Shown: positions 1 to 9,119, counted from the first letter of the stretch. The stretch: DNA of 64,000 nucleotides from Paradesulfitobacterium ferrireducens (GCF_017310645.1 NZ_JAFLRH010000041.1:1-64000); one strand, 5' to 3'. Notes: a model not told the origin generated them from the letters alone. A program made the numbers and translations.

Positions 1-80
1 CTTATTTTAGCATATTTCCTTACCAGAGACTAAATTGAGAGCGATTCAAAATAGTTTAATTTCGTTTTTTCATTAAGGGA

Positions 81-109
81 TTGACTCCGCCCCATTCATA
101 CGGTATCAT
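81..109 (+). promoter_or_regulatory. sigma-A promoter of the TerC leader
   Basis: TTGACT (81-86) and TATCAT (104-109) are separated by exactly 17 bases, a near-consensus vegetative promoter. It lies just upstream of the riboswitch aptamer, so transcription should begin around 115 and run through the aptamer into the TerC gene. Confidence 0.75.
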
Positions 110-121
110 CATATCAAATAG

Positions 122-211
122 CTTAAGGGGAGTAGCTTTACTGCAAAGCCGTCAGCTCAGGGTTTGCCCTCGGCTCTGCAGACAACGGAATGTTGTTGCA
201 AGACCTTTACC
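122..211 (+). promoter_or_regulatory. yybP-ykoY (Mn2+) riboswitch aptamer
   Basis: The RNA would begin with the conserved AAGGGGAGTAGC block (124-135) and end with GCAAGACCTTTACC (198-211), the two hallmark blocks of the yybP-ykoY family, with variable stems between them. The 5' AAGG can pair with the 3' CCTT to close P1. Family knowledge: these aptamers bind Mn2+ and often control TerC/YkoY or P-type ATPase genes. The 3' aptamer strand is also the left arm of the downstream terminator, so ligand binding is expected to prevent termination and switch the gene on. The identification rests on conserved blocks read by eye, not on a covariance model. Confidence 0.85.
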
Positions 212-232
212 ATCATGGTAAAGGTCTTTTTT
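201..232 (+). terminator. riboswitch expression-platform terminator
   Basis: A 13-base arm beginning AGACCTTTACC (201-213) pairs perfectly with its complement at 215-227, followed by a run of T. The left arm is shared with the 3' end of the yybP-ykoY aptamer, which makes terminator and aptamer mutually exclusive. Confidence 0.85.
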
Positions 233-280
233 GTGCAACAACCCTGATTTTTTTCTAAAAAACGGAAATCATATTTATAG

Positions 281-366
281 GTATTCAGAATTTAGTAGTC
301 AGAATTCAGTAATTTGAATGTGCGATTCTCTATTATGCTCCTGACTCCTATCTCCTGAGTACTTAC
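281..366. repeat. foldback intergenic repeat, copy 1
   Basis: The left half reads GTATTCAGAATTTAGTAG and TCAGAATTCAGTA. The right half has CTCCTGACTCC and TCTCCTGAGTAC, roughly the complementary strand of the left half. The central block GCGATTCTC (322-330) is shared with the copies at 2681-2771 and 14401-14470. It lies between the riboswitch terminator and the TerC start. Confidence 0.6.
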
Positions 367-397
367 TATATATATAATCTAAGAGGGAGTGGTTTGT

Positions 398-1066
398 TTG
401 AATTTCCTGCCTACTGAGTTTTTTTCAGCCCTGTTCTCGATTATCATCATTGATCTGGTTTTGGCCGGAGACAACGCCATTGTCATCGGTCTCGCCGCCC
501 GCAACCTGCCCCCTAAAAACCAAAAAGCGGTCATTGCCTGGGGGACCCTGGGCGCTGTTATCATCAGAGCCGCCGCCACCCTAGTGGTTGTCTGGCTTTT
601 GAAAATTCCCGGGTTGCTCTTAGCCGGAGGGTTAGTCCTTATCTGGATGGCCTATAAGCTTTTGGTGGAAGAGAAAAAACACGATGTGCAGTCAGGCGCC
701 ACCATGTGGGCGGCCATTCGCACGATCATTATAGCGGATGCAGTCATGGGGCTGGATAATGTCTTGGCGGTAGCCGGGGCGGCCCACGGCAGCTTTTTAA
801 TGGTTGTGATCGGTCTCTTGGTTAGTGTGCCGATCGTGGTCTGGGGCAGCACCTTGGTTATCAAAGTCATCGAGAAATATCCGGTGATTATTTACATTGG
901 ATCCGCTGTTATTGCCTACACCGCCGGAAAAATGATTACGGACGAGCCGTTTCTCAAACCCTTTTTTGAAGAGAACAGCTATCTAAAATGGCTATTAATT
1001 ATTGGAATCGTAATTGGAGTACTTATCACCGGTAAAATCAAGAAACAGAAAAAGGTCGTAAGCTAG
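398..1066 (+). CDS. TerC/YkoY family integral membrane protein
   Basis: About 222 residues, almost entirely hydrophobic, with roughly seven membrane segments and a short basic C-terminal tail. Two repeated acidic motifs mark the TerC family: LVLAGDNAIVIGLAARNLP near the N-terminus and DAVMGLDNVLAVAG near residue 120. The conserved Asp-Asn pairs are thought to bind metal. Family knowledge: TerC/YkoY proteins act in Mn2+ efflux or metallation of exported proteins, which fits the Mn2+ riboswitch in the leader. An upstream GTG at 389 is possible, but it overlaps the ribosome site (GAGGGAG, 383-389). The TTG at 398 is correctly spaced and is preferred. Monocistronic, followed by the pyrimidine-regulated permease. 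Confidence 0.85.
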   Translation: MNFLPTEFFSALFSIIIIDLVLAGDNAIVIGLAARNLPPKNQKAVIAWGTLGAVIIRAAATLVVVWLLKIPGLLLAGGLVLIWMAYKLLVEEKKHDVQSGATMWAAIRTIIIADAVMGLDNVLAVAGAAHGSFLMVVIGLLVSVPIVVWGSTLVIKVIEKYPVIIYIGSAVIAYTAGKMITDEPFLKPFFEENSYLKWLLIIGIVIGVLITGKIKKQKKVVS

Positions 1067-1118
1067 TTCCATGCAAAAAGTTTGCATGCAAAAAGCGGAA
1101 ACTCATCAAAAAAATATC

Positions 1119-1148
1119 TTGTCAAAACTTGTACTTTTATGGTATGCT
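1119..1148 (+). promoter_or_regulatory. promoter of the uracil permease leader
   Basis: TTGTCA (1119-1124) and TATGCT (1143-1148) with an 18-base spacer, placed just upstream of the PyrR attenuator. Reasonable but weaker than consensus. Confidence 0.5.
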
Positions 1149-1170
1149 CTGAACGAAACAAAATTCTTTT

Positions 1171-1272
1171 CCCTTTAAGTTAGTCCCGTGAGGCTAAGAA
1201 GGAAATGGTGAACCATGATATTTTTTGGCATGGGTGCCTCTTTCTTGCTCGCGGGCAAGGAAGAGGTTTTTT
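1171..1272 (+). promoter_or_regulatory. PyrR-dependent transcription attenuator
   Basis: The block AGTCCCGTGAGGCT (1182-1195) is an essentially perfect PyrR binding loop, framed by a short stem (TTAG / CTAA). Downstream is a strong intrinsic terminator: CCTCTTTCTTGC pairs with GCAAGGAAGAGG around a small loop (1237-1266), followed by TTTTTT. Family knowledge: PyrR with UMP/UTP stabilises the binding loop and so favours the terminator. The permease should therefore be expressed when pyrimidines are scarce. Confidence 0.9.
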
Positions 1273-1390
1273 GTTTAGCTATTCGGAAAGTGCAAGTCTG
1301 TGGGCGCATAAGTGCAACTAAGGCTTCTACCTGCGCCCTAGGGGCTTGGCACAAGCCAAGTTTTCTTTAATGAAAAAAGGAGGTTTTTCC

Positions 1391-2593
1391 ATGGCCGCAG
1401 AAGTTCAAATCCACGAAAAACTCCCCCTTGCCCAAGCAATCCCACTTGGTTTGCAGCACGTTTTTGCAATGTTTGGCGCAACCGTTCTGGTCCCGTTTCT
1501 CACCGGTCTAAGTCCGGCGATCGCACTTCTCTCCTCAGGCATCGGCACAATTATCTTCCTGCTCCTCACCAAAAGCCGGGTGCCCGCATACCTCGGTTCA
1601 TCTTTTGCTTACATCGGAACCTTAACTATCTTTGTCAAAAACTCCAATGATCTGCCCTCCGCGATGGGAGGAGCCCTCGCAGTCGGACTTGTTTATATCA
1701 TAGTATACCTGCTCATGTCAGTCTTCGGCACAGCCTGGATTCATAAAATTGTCCCTCCGGTTGTAGCCGGCCCGGTCGTTGCCATTATCGGCTTGAGTCT
1801 TACCCCGGTGGCAGCTCAAATGGCTTCCACCAACTGGTATGTAGCAAGTTTTACCCTGGCTGTTGCCCTGATCCTGTCCATCTACGCCAAAGGATTTCTT
1901 AAGATTATTCCGATTCTGGCCGCTATCATCGTCGGTTACATTGTGGCTGCTTTCTTAGGAATTGTGGACTTCACTGGGGTAAAGGCCTCTTTTGAACACC
2001 TTATTGCCTTCCCGGTAAACTTCTCAACCTATCAGCTGCCCAGTTTGAATAAAGAAGCAATCTTCTTGATGGCTCCCTTGGCTTTGGTCACGATCATCGA
2101 AGACCTAGGACACATGATTGTTCTCGGCAACATTACCCACTCTGACCCCATTGAGAACCCCGGCTTTCACCGCGTCCTTTTGGGCAATGGTCTGGCTACC
2201 GGTGTCGCCAGCTTCCTCGGTGGACCCCCGGTCACAACCTACGGGGAAAACATCGGCGTCTTAGCCGTCACCCGCGTTTATAGTTCGCGCAATCTCTGGG
2301 TTGCCGCCTTCATCGCCATCATCCTGAGCATGTTCAATCCGCTCCAAGCTTTGGTCATGTCTATTCCGCAGTCAGTTATGGGCGGAGTGACGATTCTCCT
2401 CTTCGGTATGATCGGCGCGGCCGGCTTACGCACCCTGATTGAAGCGAAAGTCGATTTCTCTCACACCAAAAACCTGATTATAGCCTCGGTTATTTTCGCT
2501 CTCGGCATCGGCGTAAGCAATCACGGTGTGGCCTGGGCCACTGCCGTCGGCATTATTATGAACCTGGTGCTGCGCGATCCGGAAAAGAACTAA
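1391..2593 (+). CDS. pyrP: uracil permease (NCS2 family)
   Basis: About 400 residues with 12-14 hydrophobic segments, typical of the nucleobase/cation symporter-2 family. Visible family motifs are QHVFAMFGATVLVPFLTG at the N-terminus, the EDLGHMIVLGNI segment carrying the conserved Glu, and GGPPVTTYGENIGVLAVTR, characteristic of uracil rather than purine carriers. The start is the ATG at 1391, preceded by AAAGGAGG with 7-base spacing. A longer frame from 1346 would bury that ribosome site inside the gene. The PyrR attenuator immediately upstream independently supports uracil as substrate. Ends in its own terminator. Confidence 0.93.
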   Translation: MAAEVQIHEKLPLAQAIPLGLQHVFAMFGATVLVPFLTGLSPAIALLSSGIGTIIFLLLTKSRVPAYLGSSFAYIGTLTIFVKNSNDLPSAMGGALAVGLVYIIVYLLMSVFGTAWIHKIVPPVVAGPVVAIIGLSLTPVAAQMASTNWYVASFTLAVALILSIYAKGFLKIIPILAAIIVGYIVAAFLGIVDFTGVKASFEHLIAFPVNFSTYQLPSLNKEAIFLMAPLALVTIIEDLGHMIVLGNITHSDPIENPGFHRVLLGNGLATGVASFLGGPPVTTYGENIGVLAVTRVYSSRNLWVAAFIAIILSMFNPLQALVMSIPQSVMGGVTILLFGMIGAAGLRTLIEAKVDFSHTKNLIIASVIFALGIGVSNHGVAWATAVGIIMNLVLRDPEKN

Positions 2594-2622
2594 GAAAGAT
2601 ATAAAATTTGAAGCGGCAAGAC

Positions 2623-2662
2623 AACACCCCTTGGGATGACCTGAACCCAGGGGTGTTTCTTT
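2623..2662 (+). terminator. terminator of pyrP
   Basis: Arms AACACCCC...TTGGG (2623-2635) and CCCAGGGGTGTT (2646-2657) form a GC-rich hairpin followed by a T-rich stretch, 30 bases after the permease stop. Confidence 0.8.
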
Positions 2663-2680
2663 ATTGCTTGTTACTAAGCA

Positions 2681-2771
2681 GTTATTCAGAATTAGATGTT
2701 ACTCAAATGTTGCGGCGATTCTCTCATTCTGGATCCTGTCTCCTGACTCCTGAATTCTGACTCCTGTATAC
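2681..2771. repeat. foldback intergenic repeat, copy 2
   Basis: Begins GTTATTCAGAATTAG and ends with CTGAATTCTGA followed by CTCCTGTATAC, roughly complementary to the left half. The central GGCGATTCTCTC matches copy 1. It sits between the convergent pyrP and ACT-protein genes. Confidence 0.6.
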
Positions 2772-2776
2772 TTTAG

Positions 2777-3163
2777 TTAAAGCTTTTTCACAGCCTCACT
2801 CATCACTTGCTCATCCTGAACCCTGATCACCACTTGGGCAGCTTCCCCAGCCTTCTCAACAAAGGCGTACATATATTCAACTGAAACCCCTTGTTCGACC
2901 AATTGATTCAAGACTTCGGACAGCCCGCCCGCGCGGTCATGCACCTTAAGCACCCATACCGGAGTGGTTGAAACCACGTAGTCCCGCTCCTTGAGCTTGG
3001 CTGCTACGGCTTCCGGCTCGTCCACCATGATGCGCAAAACGCCATAATCCTTGGTATCTGCCAGGGAAAGCGCCCGGATGTTGACCTTTAACTCTGCCAG
3101 GACGCTTAAGACTTGGGCCAGCCGGCCCTGGGAGTTCTCTAAAAAGATGGATAGCTGCAGCAC
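2777..3163 (-). CDS. tandem ACT-domain protein
   Basis: 128 residues forming two ACT-like domains (about 1-70 and 71-128), each starting with a hydrophobic strand followed by a helix of the type GRLAQVLSVLAELKVNI and GGLSEVLNQLVEQGVSV. ACT domains bind amino acids or related small ligands. Begins with GTG after GGAGGG. It follows the phenylacetate-CoA ligase gene by 14 bases, a common pairing in anaerobes where the ACT protein probably senses an aromatic amino acid or its product (inference). Ends the minus-strand housekeeping cluster. Confidence 0.85.
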   Translation of the reverse strand: MLQLSIFLENSQGRLAQVLSVLAELKVNIRALSLADTKDYGVLRIMVDEPEAVAAKLKERDYVVSTTPVWVLKVHDRAGGLSEVLNQLVEQGVSVEYMYAFVEKAGEAAQVVIRVQDEQVMSEAVKKL

Positions 3164-3177
3164 CTTCGTTCCCTCCT

Positions 3178-4437
3178 TTAACCTTTGCGTTTGTCGATAA
3201 CCCGCTTGGCTTTTCCTTCACTGCGCGGGATGCTTTTCGGTTCAACCAGACGCACGCGCACGGAGATGCCGATAATGTCTTCAATACTGCGCTTAACCCG
3301 TTCTTGCAGGTTCTCCAACTCCCGCACCTCATCCAGGAAGCTCGCCGTGTTCACTTCCACCCAAACTTCCAATTGGTCAAGGGTTCCAACCCGTTCCACC
3401 ACTAACAGGTAATGCGGCTCCAAGCCGCCCACCGCCAAAATCCCTTCCTCCACTTGGCTGGGGAAAACGTTAACACCCCGGATGATCAGCATATCATCCA
3501 CTCTGGCGGATACCCGGTCCATGGTCCAGCCCTCGTGTCCGCAATGCTCGCATTTGCCATAGCGGAGAGTGGTCAAATCCTTGGTGCGGTAGCGCAGCAC
3601 CGGAAATCCTTCTTTTTCGAGCGTGGTAAACACCAGCTCTCCTTTTTTTCCCTCTGGCAAGGGGCTGCCGTTTTCGTCCAAAACTTCCGGATAAAAGTGC
3701 GGATCAATATGGAGCCCGTGCTGACCCTCACATTCGATCGCCACCCCCGGACCCATGATTTCACTCAAGCCGTAAATATCTATGGCTTTGATGCCGAGGC
3801 GGGACTCGATCTCTTCCCGCATACCCTCCGTCCAGGGCTCCGCTCCGAAGATTCCGATACGAAGGCGCAGTTCATCCCGCGAGATCCCCGTTTCTTCCAA
3901 GCTCTCGGCTAAGTATAAGGCATAAGATGGAGTACAGGCCAAAACGGTGGTCCCGAAGTCTTTCATAAGCATAAGCTGCCTCTGGGTATTGCCCCCGGAA
4001 ATTGGCACGACGAGGGCACCCAGTTCTTCACATCCGTAGTGCAGCCCCATACCCCCGGTGAATAGTCCATAGCCATATGCGACCTGGACCACATCTTTGG
4101 AAGTAACCCCCGCCAGGCGCAGGCCGTTGGCCACGATCTCGGCCCATAATTGAACGTCTTTGCGGGTATACCCTACAACCGTGGGCTTGCCGGTGGTTCC
4201 GGATGAAGCATGCACCCGCACCAAGTTGTCCACAGGCTCGGCCATTAACCCAAACGGGTAGTTGAGCCTTAAATCTTCTTTACTGGTAAGCGGCAGACGC
4301 TGAAAATCTTTAAGCGACTGAATGTCTTCCGCTTGCGTAATTCCCAGCTCTCCCAAACGCTTTTGATAATAGGGAACTCTTAGAATTCTGGCAACGGTTT
4401 CGCGCAGTTCCTTTACCATCTCTTCCTCTTGCAGCAC
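3178..4437 (-). CDS. paaK: phenylacetate-CoA ligase family protein
   Basis: 419 residues, the usual length of short-form aryl-CoA ligases of the ANL superfamily. Visible motifs are the AMP-binding loop [17 protein letters not shown] near residue 80, the [14 protein letters not shown] segment, and the hinge region YRTKDLT with a CEHCGHEG zinc-like knuckle. The C-terminal catalytic domain follows (about 320-419) with a Lys near [10 protein letters not shown]. It would activate phenylacetate or a related aryl/indole acid with ATP and CoA, probably from amino-acid fermentation. The GTG start has GGAGG 8 bases upstream. Part of the run below metK. The exact acid substrate cannot be told. Confidence 0.85.
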   Translation of the reverse strand: MLQEEEMVKELRETVARILRVPYYQKRLGELGITQAEDIQSLKDFQRLPLTSKEDLRLNYPFGLMAEPVDNLVRVHASSGTTGKPTVVGYTRKDVQLWAEIVANGLRLAGVTSKDVVQVAYGYGLFTGGMGLHYGCEELGALVVPISGGNTQRQLMLMKDFGTTVLACTPSYALYLAESLEETGISRDELRLRIGIFGAEPWTEGMREEIESRLGIKAIDIYGLSEIMGPGVAIECEGQHGLHIDPHFYPEVLDENGSPLPEGKKGELVFTTLEKEGFPVLRYRTKDLTTLRYGKCEHCGHEGWTMDRVSARVDDMLIIRGVNVFPSQVEEGILAVGGLEPHYLLVVERVGTLDQLEVWVEVNTASFLDEVRELENLQERVKRSIEDIIGISVRVRLVEPKSIPRSEGKAKRVIDKRKG

Positions 4438-4455
4438 GCCCTTTTCCTCCCCACC

Positions 4456-5646
4456 TTAGAGCCCGGCTTGCGCTTTTAAGTCTTGCGCCTTATCGGTCTT
4501 CTCCCAGGGCAGATCCAGATCCAGCCTGCCGAAATGGCCGTAAGCCGCCACTTGACGGTAGATCGGCCGGCGCAGGTTCAGAGTTTTAATAATCCCGGCC
4601 GGGCGCAAATCGAAGTTTTTCTTCACCAATTCAATGATTTTTTCATCCGAGATTTTACCGGTACCGAAGGTTTCCACGGATACGGACACCGGCTGAGCCA
4701 CCCCGATGGCGTAAGCGATCTGGATTTCGCAGCGCTCAGCCAAACCGGCCGCGACAATATTCTTGGCCACATAGCGGGCGGCATAGGCCGCAGAACGGTC
4801 AACCTTCGTGGGATCTTTGCCGGAGAAAGCTCCGCCTCCGTGACGAGCCATCCCGCCATAGGTATCTACGATAATTTTGCGCCCGGTAAGACCCGCATCC
4901 CCCTGGGGACCGCCAATGACAAAGCGCCCGGTGGGATTAATGAAATAGCGGGTTTTTTCATCCAGCAGTTCCGCCGGTACCGTCGGAAAGACCACATGTT
5001 CGAGCAGATCTTTGCGGATTTGCTCCTGGCTGACTTCCGGATGGTGCTGGGTTGAGATGACAATCGTGTCGATGCGCACCGGCTTGCCGTCTTCGTATTC
5101 CACGGTCACTTGAGTTTTCCCGTCCGGACGCAGATAGTCCAGGAGATCGGATTTACGCACTTTACTCAGGCTCAAAGCCATCCGGTGTGCCAGGTCAATC
5201 GGAAGAGGCATATAGCTTTCCGTCTCATTGGTGGCATAGCCAAACATCATGCCTTGGTCACCGGCTCCGATGGCTTCAATTTCCTGGTCGGACATTTCCC
5301 CGGTTTTCGCCTCCAGGGCCTTGTCCACTCCCATGGCAATATCCGGGGACTGCTCCCCGATGGAGGTAAGCACGGCACAGGTATCCGCATCAAACCCAAA
5401 CTTGGCCCGGGTATAGCCAATTTCCCTGATCGTCTCCCTCACAACCCGGGGAATGTCCACATAGCAGGAGGTGGTAATTTCTCCGCTCACGAGCACCAGC
5501 CCGGTTGTGACCGAGGTTTCGCAAGCCACCCTGGCATTGGGATCTTTTTCAAAGATTGCATCAAGAATTGCATCCGAAATCTGGTCGCAGATTTTATCCG
5601 GATGCCCTTCGGTTACAGATTCAGAGGTAAAAAGTTTTTTAGCCAT
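4456..5646 (-). CDS. metK: S-adenosylmethionine synthetase
   Basis: 396 residues, full length. Signature motifs are visible: [21 protein letters not shown] at the N-terminus (here split by family convention), the hexapeptide region [12 protein letters not shown], and [19 protein letters not shown]. Makes SAM from methionine and ATP in the cytoplasm. Follows coaBC by 9 bases. Its Shine-Dalgarno (GGAGG) is made from the last codons of coaBC and is unusually far (about 14 bases) from the ATG, which suggests translational coupling. No SAM riboswitch was seen upstream. Confidence 0.97.
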   Translation of the reverse strand: MAKKLFTSESVTEGHPDKICDQISDAILDAIFEKDPNARVACETSVTTGLVLVSGEITTSCYVDIPRVVRETIREIGYTRAKFGFDADTCAVLTSIGEQSPDIAMGVDKALEAKTGEMSDQEIEAIGAGDQGMMFGYATNETESYMPLPIDLAHRMALSLSKVRKSDLLDYLRPDGKTQVTVEYEDGKPVRIDTIVISTQHHPEVSQEQIRKDLLEHVVFPTVPAELLDEKTRYFINPTGRFVIGGPQGDAGLTGRKIIVDTYGGMARHGGGAFSGKDPTKVDRSAAYAARYVAKNIVAAGLAERCEIQIAYAIGVAQPVSVSVETFGTGKISDEKIIELVKKNFDLRPAGIIKTLNLRRPIYRQVAAYGHFGRLDLDLPWEKTDKAQDLKAQAGL

Positions 5647-5652
5647 TGTTTG

Positions 5653-6873
5653 TTAAATTTCCTCCTTTACGCCCTTCACGCCGAGCAAAACCGCAATCTC
5701 TTGCACCAGCTTGCGCGCAATTTCGATTTTATCTTGCTGGGGTAAATCTATTCTTCTCCCGTCCGGGAAGAGAAAGCTAACAATATTGGTGGGGCTGCCA
5801 AAACCCGCCCCCGGCCTGGTCACATCATTGGCTACCAGCAAGTCCACGTTTTTCCGCAGCATTTTGTCCTGCGCATGTTTAATCAGTTCTTCGGTTTCCG
5901 CAGCAAAACCCACGAGAACCTGCCTGGTCTTCGAGCGCCCGAGCTCAGCTAGGATATCCGGGTTCGGAATAAGTTCCAGATGAAGAATTTCTCCCTCTCC
6001 CTGCTTCTTAATCTTCTGCTCCGACTGCACCGCCGGCCGGTAATCGGCGACCGCCGCAGCCTTAATCACGATATCGGTTTCCGGAAAGCGTTTTAAGACT
6101 TGGTCTCGCATTTGGAGGGCCGTCATGACCGGCACATGTTCAACCTGGGACAAGGGCTCCAGCGATGTCGGTCCGCTCACGAGCACTGTCTCGGCCCCGG
6201 CTTCTTGCAAGGCCTGGGCGATGGCGTATCCCATGCGTCCGGAACTGCGGTTTCCGATATAGCGCACCGGATCAAGGGGTTCCTGGGTGCCTCCTGCCGT
6301 GACCAGCGCTTTTTTTCCTTTTAATAGCTGCCTTCCCCGGAAGAAGCGTTCAAGCTCCTCCACAATCTCCGGCGGCTCGCTCATGCGCCCGTCCCCATCC
6401 GTCCCGCAGGCCTGAAAGCCGGCAGCCGGGCCGATCAGATGCACCGAGCGTTCTCTCAGACGTTTAAGATTTTCTTGGGTTGCGGGATGATGATACATCC
6501 AATGATTCATGGCCGGAGCCAGAAAGAGCGGAGACCGGAGCGCCAGAAGCACGGTCGAGAGCAAATCATCCGCCAGGCCCACGGCCAGCTTGGCTATTAT
6601 ATTAGCGGTCGCCGGAGCGACAACCGCCGCCTCCGCCCGTTCGGCCAAAGCAATATGCTCGACATTCCAAAGCTTGGGTTCGGCAAACATCTCCACATGA
6701 ACCGGATTGGCCGAGAGGCTCTGCAACGTCAGCGGAGCAATAAACTGGGCTGCTTCCTTCGTCATGACCACATGCACATCTGCCCCAAGCTTGCGCAAAC
6801 GGCTGACAACCTCAGCAGCCTTATACGCGGCGATCCCGCCGGTAACTCCGACCAGAACAAACTTATCCTTCAT
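5653..6873 (-). CDS. coaBC: bifunctional phosphopantothenoylcysteine decarboxylase/synthase
   Basis: 406 residues with the normal two-domain order. The N-terminal flavoprotein CoaC domain (about 1-185) shows VGVTGGIAAYKAAEVV, the substrate-clamp motif APAMNHWMY and ACGTDGDGRM. The CoaB synthase domain (about 190-400) shows VTAGGTQEPLDPVRYIGNRSSG and VGFAAETE. Converts 4'-phosphopantothenate plus cysteine to 4'-phosphopantetheine in CoA synthesis. It stands in the gmk-rpoZ-coaBC order common in Firmicutes. The start ATG is embedded in an unusual ladder of overlapping minicistrons (separate entry). Confidence 0.95.
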   Translation of the reverse strand: MKDKFVLVGVTGGIAAYKAAEVVSRLRKLGADVHVVMTKEAAQFIAPLTLQSLSANPVHVEMFAEPKLWNVEHIALAERAEAAVVAPATANIIAKLAVGLADDLLSTVLLALRSPLFLAPAMNHWMYHHPATQENLKRLRERSVHLIGPAAGFQACGTDGDGRMSEPPEIVEELERFFRGRQLLKGKKALVTAGGTQEPLDPVRYIGNRSSGRMGYAIAQALQEAGAETVLVSGPTSLEPLSQVEHVPVMTALQMRDQVLKRFPETDIVIKAAAVADYRPAVQSEQKIKKQGEGEILHLELIPNPDILAELGRSKTRQVLVGFAAETEELIKHAQDKMLRKNVDLLVANDVTRPGAGFGSPTNIVSFLFPDGRRIDLPQQDKIEIARKLVQEIAVLLGVKGVKEEI

Positions 6874-6922
6874 AATAGCCTTACCTTCATAATAGCTTTA
6901 CTTTCATAATAACTTACTTCAT
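6870..6922 (-). repeat. 17-bp tandem repeat forming overlapping minicistrons before coaBC
   Basis: On the minus strand, two nearly identical 17-base units (AAAGTAAAGCTATTATG and AAGGTAAGGCTATTATG) and a shorter 15-base unit precede coaBC. Each ends in an ATG. ATG at 6907 encodes MKVKLL then TGA; ATG at 6890 encodes MKVRLL then TGA. Each stop overlaps the next start as ATGA, and the last overlaps the coaBC ATG at 6873. The units also carry purine-rich ribosome-site-like sequence. Whether the tiny frames are translated is unknown. Confidence 0.55.
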
Positions 6923-6976
6923 TAATAAACCTTTACCTTCGAAACAAAGCCTTAACTTGTAAACAACCTTATCTGC

Positions 6977-7183
6977 TTATTTAATCCCTTCGCGCGTCCG
7001 TTCGTAGCGGATTTTGCCCTGGGCTATATCTTCCAGGGCCAAGCTCACCGGCTTAATACCCTTGTTCACACCCTCAGAATTGCCGTCTTCCATAAATGAG
7101 CGCGCCCGTTTGGCCGTAACGACCACCAGCGTGTACTTACTGTCTACTTGATCCATTAATACATCAAGTGAAGGCTGTCTCAT
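6977..7183 (-). CDS. rpoZ: RNA polymerase omega subunit
   Basis: 68 residues, typical Firmicute omega length, beginning [20 protein letters not shown] and containing [10 protein letters not shown], the conserved RpoZ motif. Helps assemble and stabilise RNA polymerase. Its ATG overlaps the gmk stop by 4 bases (ATGA), indicating coupled translation. Confidence 0.92.
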   Translation of the reverse strand: MRQPSLDVLMDQVDSKYTLVVVTAKRARSFMEDGNSEGVNKGIKPVSLALEDIAQGKIRYERTREGIK

Positions 7184-7794
7184 GAATGTTCCTCCTTAAA
7201 GAGAAATCGATTCCGCTCAACACGGCACTTCTCTGCGACAATAATGCTGCGCAACTTGTGCACCGCGGCAGGAACTTCATCATTGACCACGACATAATCG
7301 TATTCCGTCAGAAGGTTTATTTCCTGACGGGCAGTGGCTAACCGCCTGGCAATCACATCTTCCGCTTCCGTCCCGCGCTTGTGAATTCTTTCGGACAAGG
7401 CCTTAAGCGAGGGCGGAGCAACAAAAATAAACAATCCATGGGGGCTGCGTTTTTTCACCTGAAGCGCCCCTTGGGTCTCTATCTCTAATATAACGTCTTT
7501 GCCTGCGGTTAGTGCCTGTTCCACTCCAAAAATAGGGGTTCCGTAATAATTGCCGCAAAACTCCGCCCATTCCAGCAACTCACCTTTGGCAATCATCTCC
7601 TCAAACTCTGCTTTGGTGCGGAAAAAATAATGCACTCCCTCCACTTCCGCAGGGCGGGGCTGACGGGTGGTCGCTGAGACAGAGTACTGAAGATTCGGCT
7701 CCAGACGGAGCAGTTCCCGGCAGAGCGTACCCTTGCCGGCTCCGGAAGGACCGGAGAGGACAATCAGTAAGCCATCACCTTTCTCCACACTCAC
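7180..7794 (-). CDS. gmk: guanylate kinase
   Basis: 204 residues. The P-loop GPSGAGKGT lies at about 15-23, followed by the GMP-binding signature [17 protein letters not shown] and the lid region [17 protein letters not shown]. Phosphorylates GMP to GDP with ATP. A GTG start is used. Sits between remA and rpoZ with near-zero spacing. Confidence 0.96.
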   Translation of the reverse strand: MSVEKGDGLLIVLSGPSGAGKGTLCRELLRLEPNLQYSVSATTRQPRPAEVEGVHYFFRTKAEFEEMIAKGELLEWAEFCGNYYGTPIFGVEQALTAGKDVILEIETQGALQVKKRSPHGLFIFVAPPSLKALSERIHKRGTEAEDVIARRLATARQEINLLTEYDYVVVNDEVPAAVHKLRSIIVAEKCRVERNRFLFKEEHS

Positions 7795-7798
7795 TCAC

Positions 7799-8074
7799 CT
7801 AATCAGCCGGATCTTCCGCATGGGAACCGGATTCTTTGCTGGAGAGACGATGTGCGACCGTTTCAGGCTGTACCGCCGACAGAATGACATGATGACTGTC
7901 ACAGATAATGACTGCCCGCGTCCTCCGGCCATAGGTCGCATCAATCAGCATGCCGGCATCCCGCGCTTCCTGGATAATCCGCTTAATCGGAGCGGATTCC
8001 GGGCTGACAATGGAAATGATCCGGTTCGCTGAGACAATGTTGCCAAACCCGATGTTAATTAGCTTGATATCCAA
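7799..8074 (-). CDS. remA: RemA-type DNA-binding regulator (DUF370)
   Basis: 91 residues containing the DUF370 core ([19 protein letters not shown], then [20 protein letters not shown]). In Bacillus, RemA forms rings that bind DNA and activate matrix and osmoprotection genes; the role here is by homology. The start is a TTG after GGGGG. It precedes gmk by 4 bases, the order usual in Firmicutes. Confidence 0.9.
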   Translation of the reverse strand: MDIKLINIGFGNIVSANRIISIVSPESAPIKRIIQEARDAGMLIDATYGRRTRAVIICDSHHVILSAVQPETVAHRLSSKESGSHAEDPAD

Positions 8075-8089
8075 AGTTAAACCCCCTAC

Positions 8090-8968
8090 CTATTCTAAAT
8101 TCTGAACCTGTTCCCTGACCTTTTCCAACTCACTTTTGACATCTATGACAACCTGGGAAATCTCTAAATCATTGGCTTTGGAACCAATGGTGTTGATCTC
8201 CCGGTTCATTTCCTGAATGATAAAATCGAGCTTGCGTCCCACCGGTTCAGCGCTTTTAAGTGCTTTTCTGCTTTGCTCCAAATGGCTCTGAAACCGCACA
8301 ATCTCTTCCGTAATCGAAGCCCGGTCCGCAAAAAACGCAACTTCATTAGCCAGGCGAGCCTCATCGAGCACGGTTTCGCCAAGCATTGCCTGCACCCTTT
8401 CCCGCAGGCGCTTTTGATAATCAGCGACGACCAAATCCGACCTTTTCTCGATTTTAGCCAAAGACGCTTCCAGTAGATTAAGGCGCCCCCAAAGATCTTC
8501 CGTTAGTTTCTCCCCTTCTTTTAGCCGCATCCGGATAAAATTATCCAGAGCGGAGGTTAAGGCTTCAGCGCAGACCGGCCACAACTTGTCAAGATCTGTT
8601 TCCGCTTCTTCCAGGGAAAGAACCTCCGGCAAGGCCGCCAAACGGTAAATATCCGGCTCATAGGCAGTATGTAAGGATAATGCGAGTTCCTTCAGTGTTT
8701 TATCATACGACAGCACTAAATCTTTGTCAACCTTAGCCAATCTCTTTTTTTCTTCCGTTTGCGCCGGATTAAGATAAACCTCCACCCGCCCGCGCTGGAG
8801 TTTCTCCTGCACCAGTTTGCGCACCGGTTCCTCGAAACTCATCATGTTGCGCGGAAGCCGCACCACCACTTCCAAGAAGCGGTGATTGACCGCTTTTAGC
8901 TCCACCGTAAACTGGTAACCTTCTCCACTGGCCTCACCCCGGCCAAATCCTGTCATGCTGGTCGCCAC
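8090..8968 (-). CDS. yicC: YicC/YloC family endoribonuclease
   Basis: 292 residues, with the family N-terminus SMTGFGRGEA and the C-terminal GRKLDFIIQEMNREINTIGSKA block that is diagnostic of YicC. The middle is largely helical and charged. Family members are RNA endonucleases that take part in sRNA turnover. The GTG start places the conserved SMTG at residues 4-7, as in homologues. First gene of the minus-strand housekeeping cluster; the upstream 150 bases contain the terminator of the preceding dapL unit. Confidence 0.93.
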   Translation of the reverse strand: MATSMTGFGRGEASGEGYQFTVELKAVNHRFLEVVVRLPRNMMSFEEPVRKLVQEKLQRGRVEVYLNPAQTEEKKRLAKVDKDLVLSYDKTLKELALSLHTAYEPDIYRLAALPEVLSLEEAETDLDKLWPVCAEALTSALDNFIRMRLKEGEKLTEDLWGRLNLLEASLAKIEKRSDLVVADYQKRLRERVQAMLGETVLDEARLANEVAFFADRASITEEIVRFQSHLEQSRKALKSAEPVGRKLDFIIQEMNREINTIGSKANDLEISQVVIDVKSELEKVREQVQNLE

Positions 8969-9119
8969 TTATTATGCACCCCTTGTCATAAGCTCGATAA
9001 AAAATATGCACCAGTCAGAAATATCATTCAGATTATATCATATCTCTACTATCAATTCCCAATATTAAAAAGCTCAGAACGTTCATCTCTGCCTCGTTAC
9101 CTCTTAGCCTGGCCAAGAC

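Noticed and set aside
1072-1088. ATGCAAA / TTTGCAT hairpin as TerC terminator
   Set aside because: Weak AT-rich stem with no T tract; could be a protein site but is not supported.
5110-5745. 211-codon plus-strand open frame over metK
   Set aside because: Antisense shadow of metK and the coaBC end; no ribosome site or domain.
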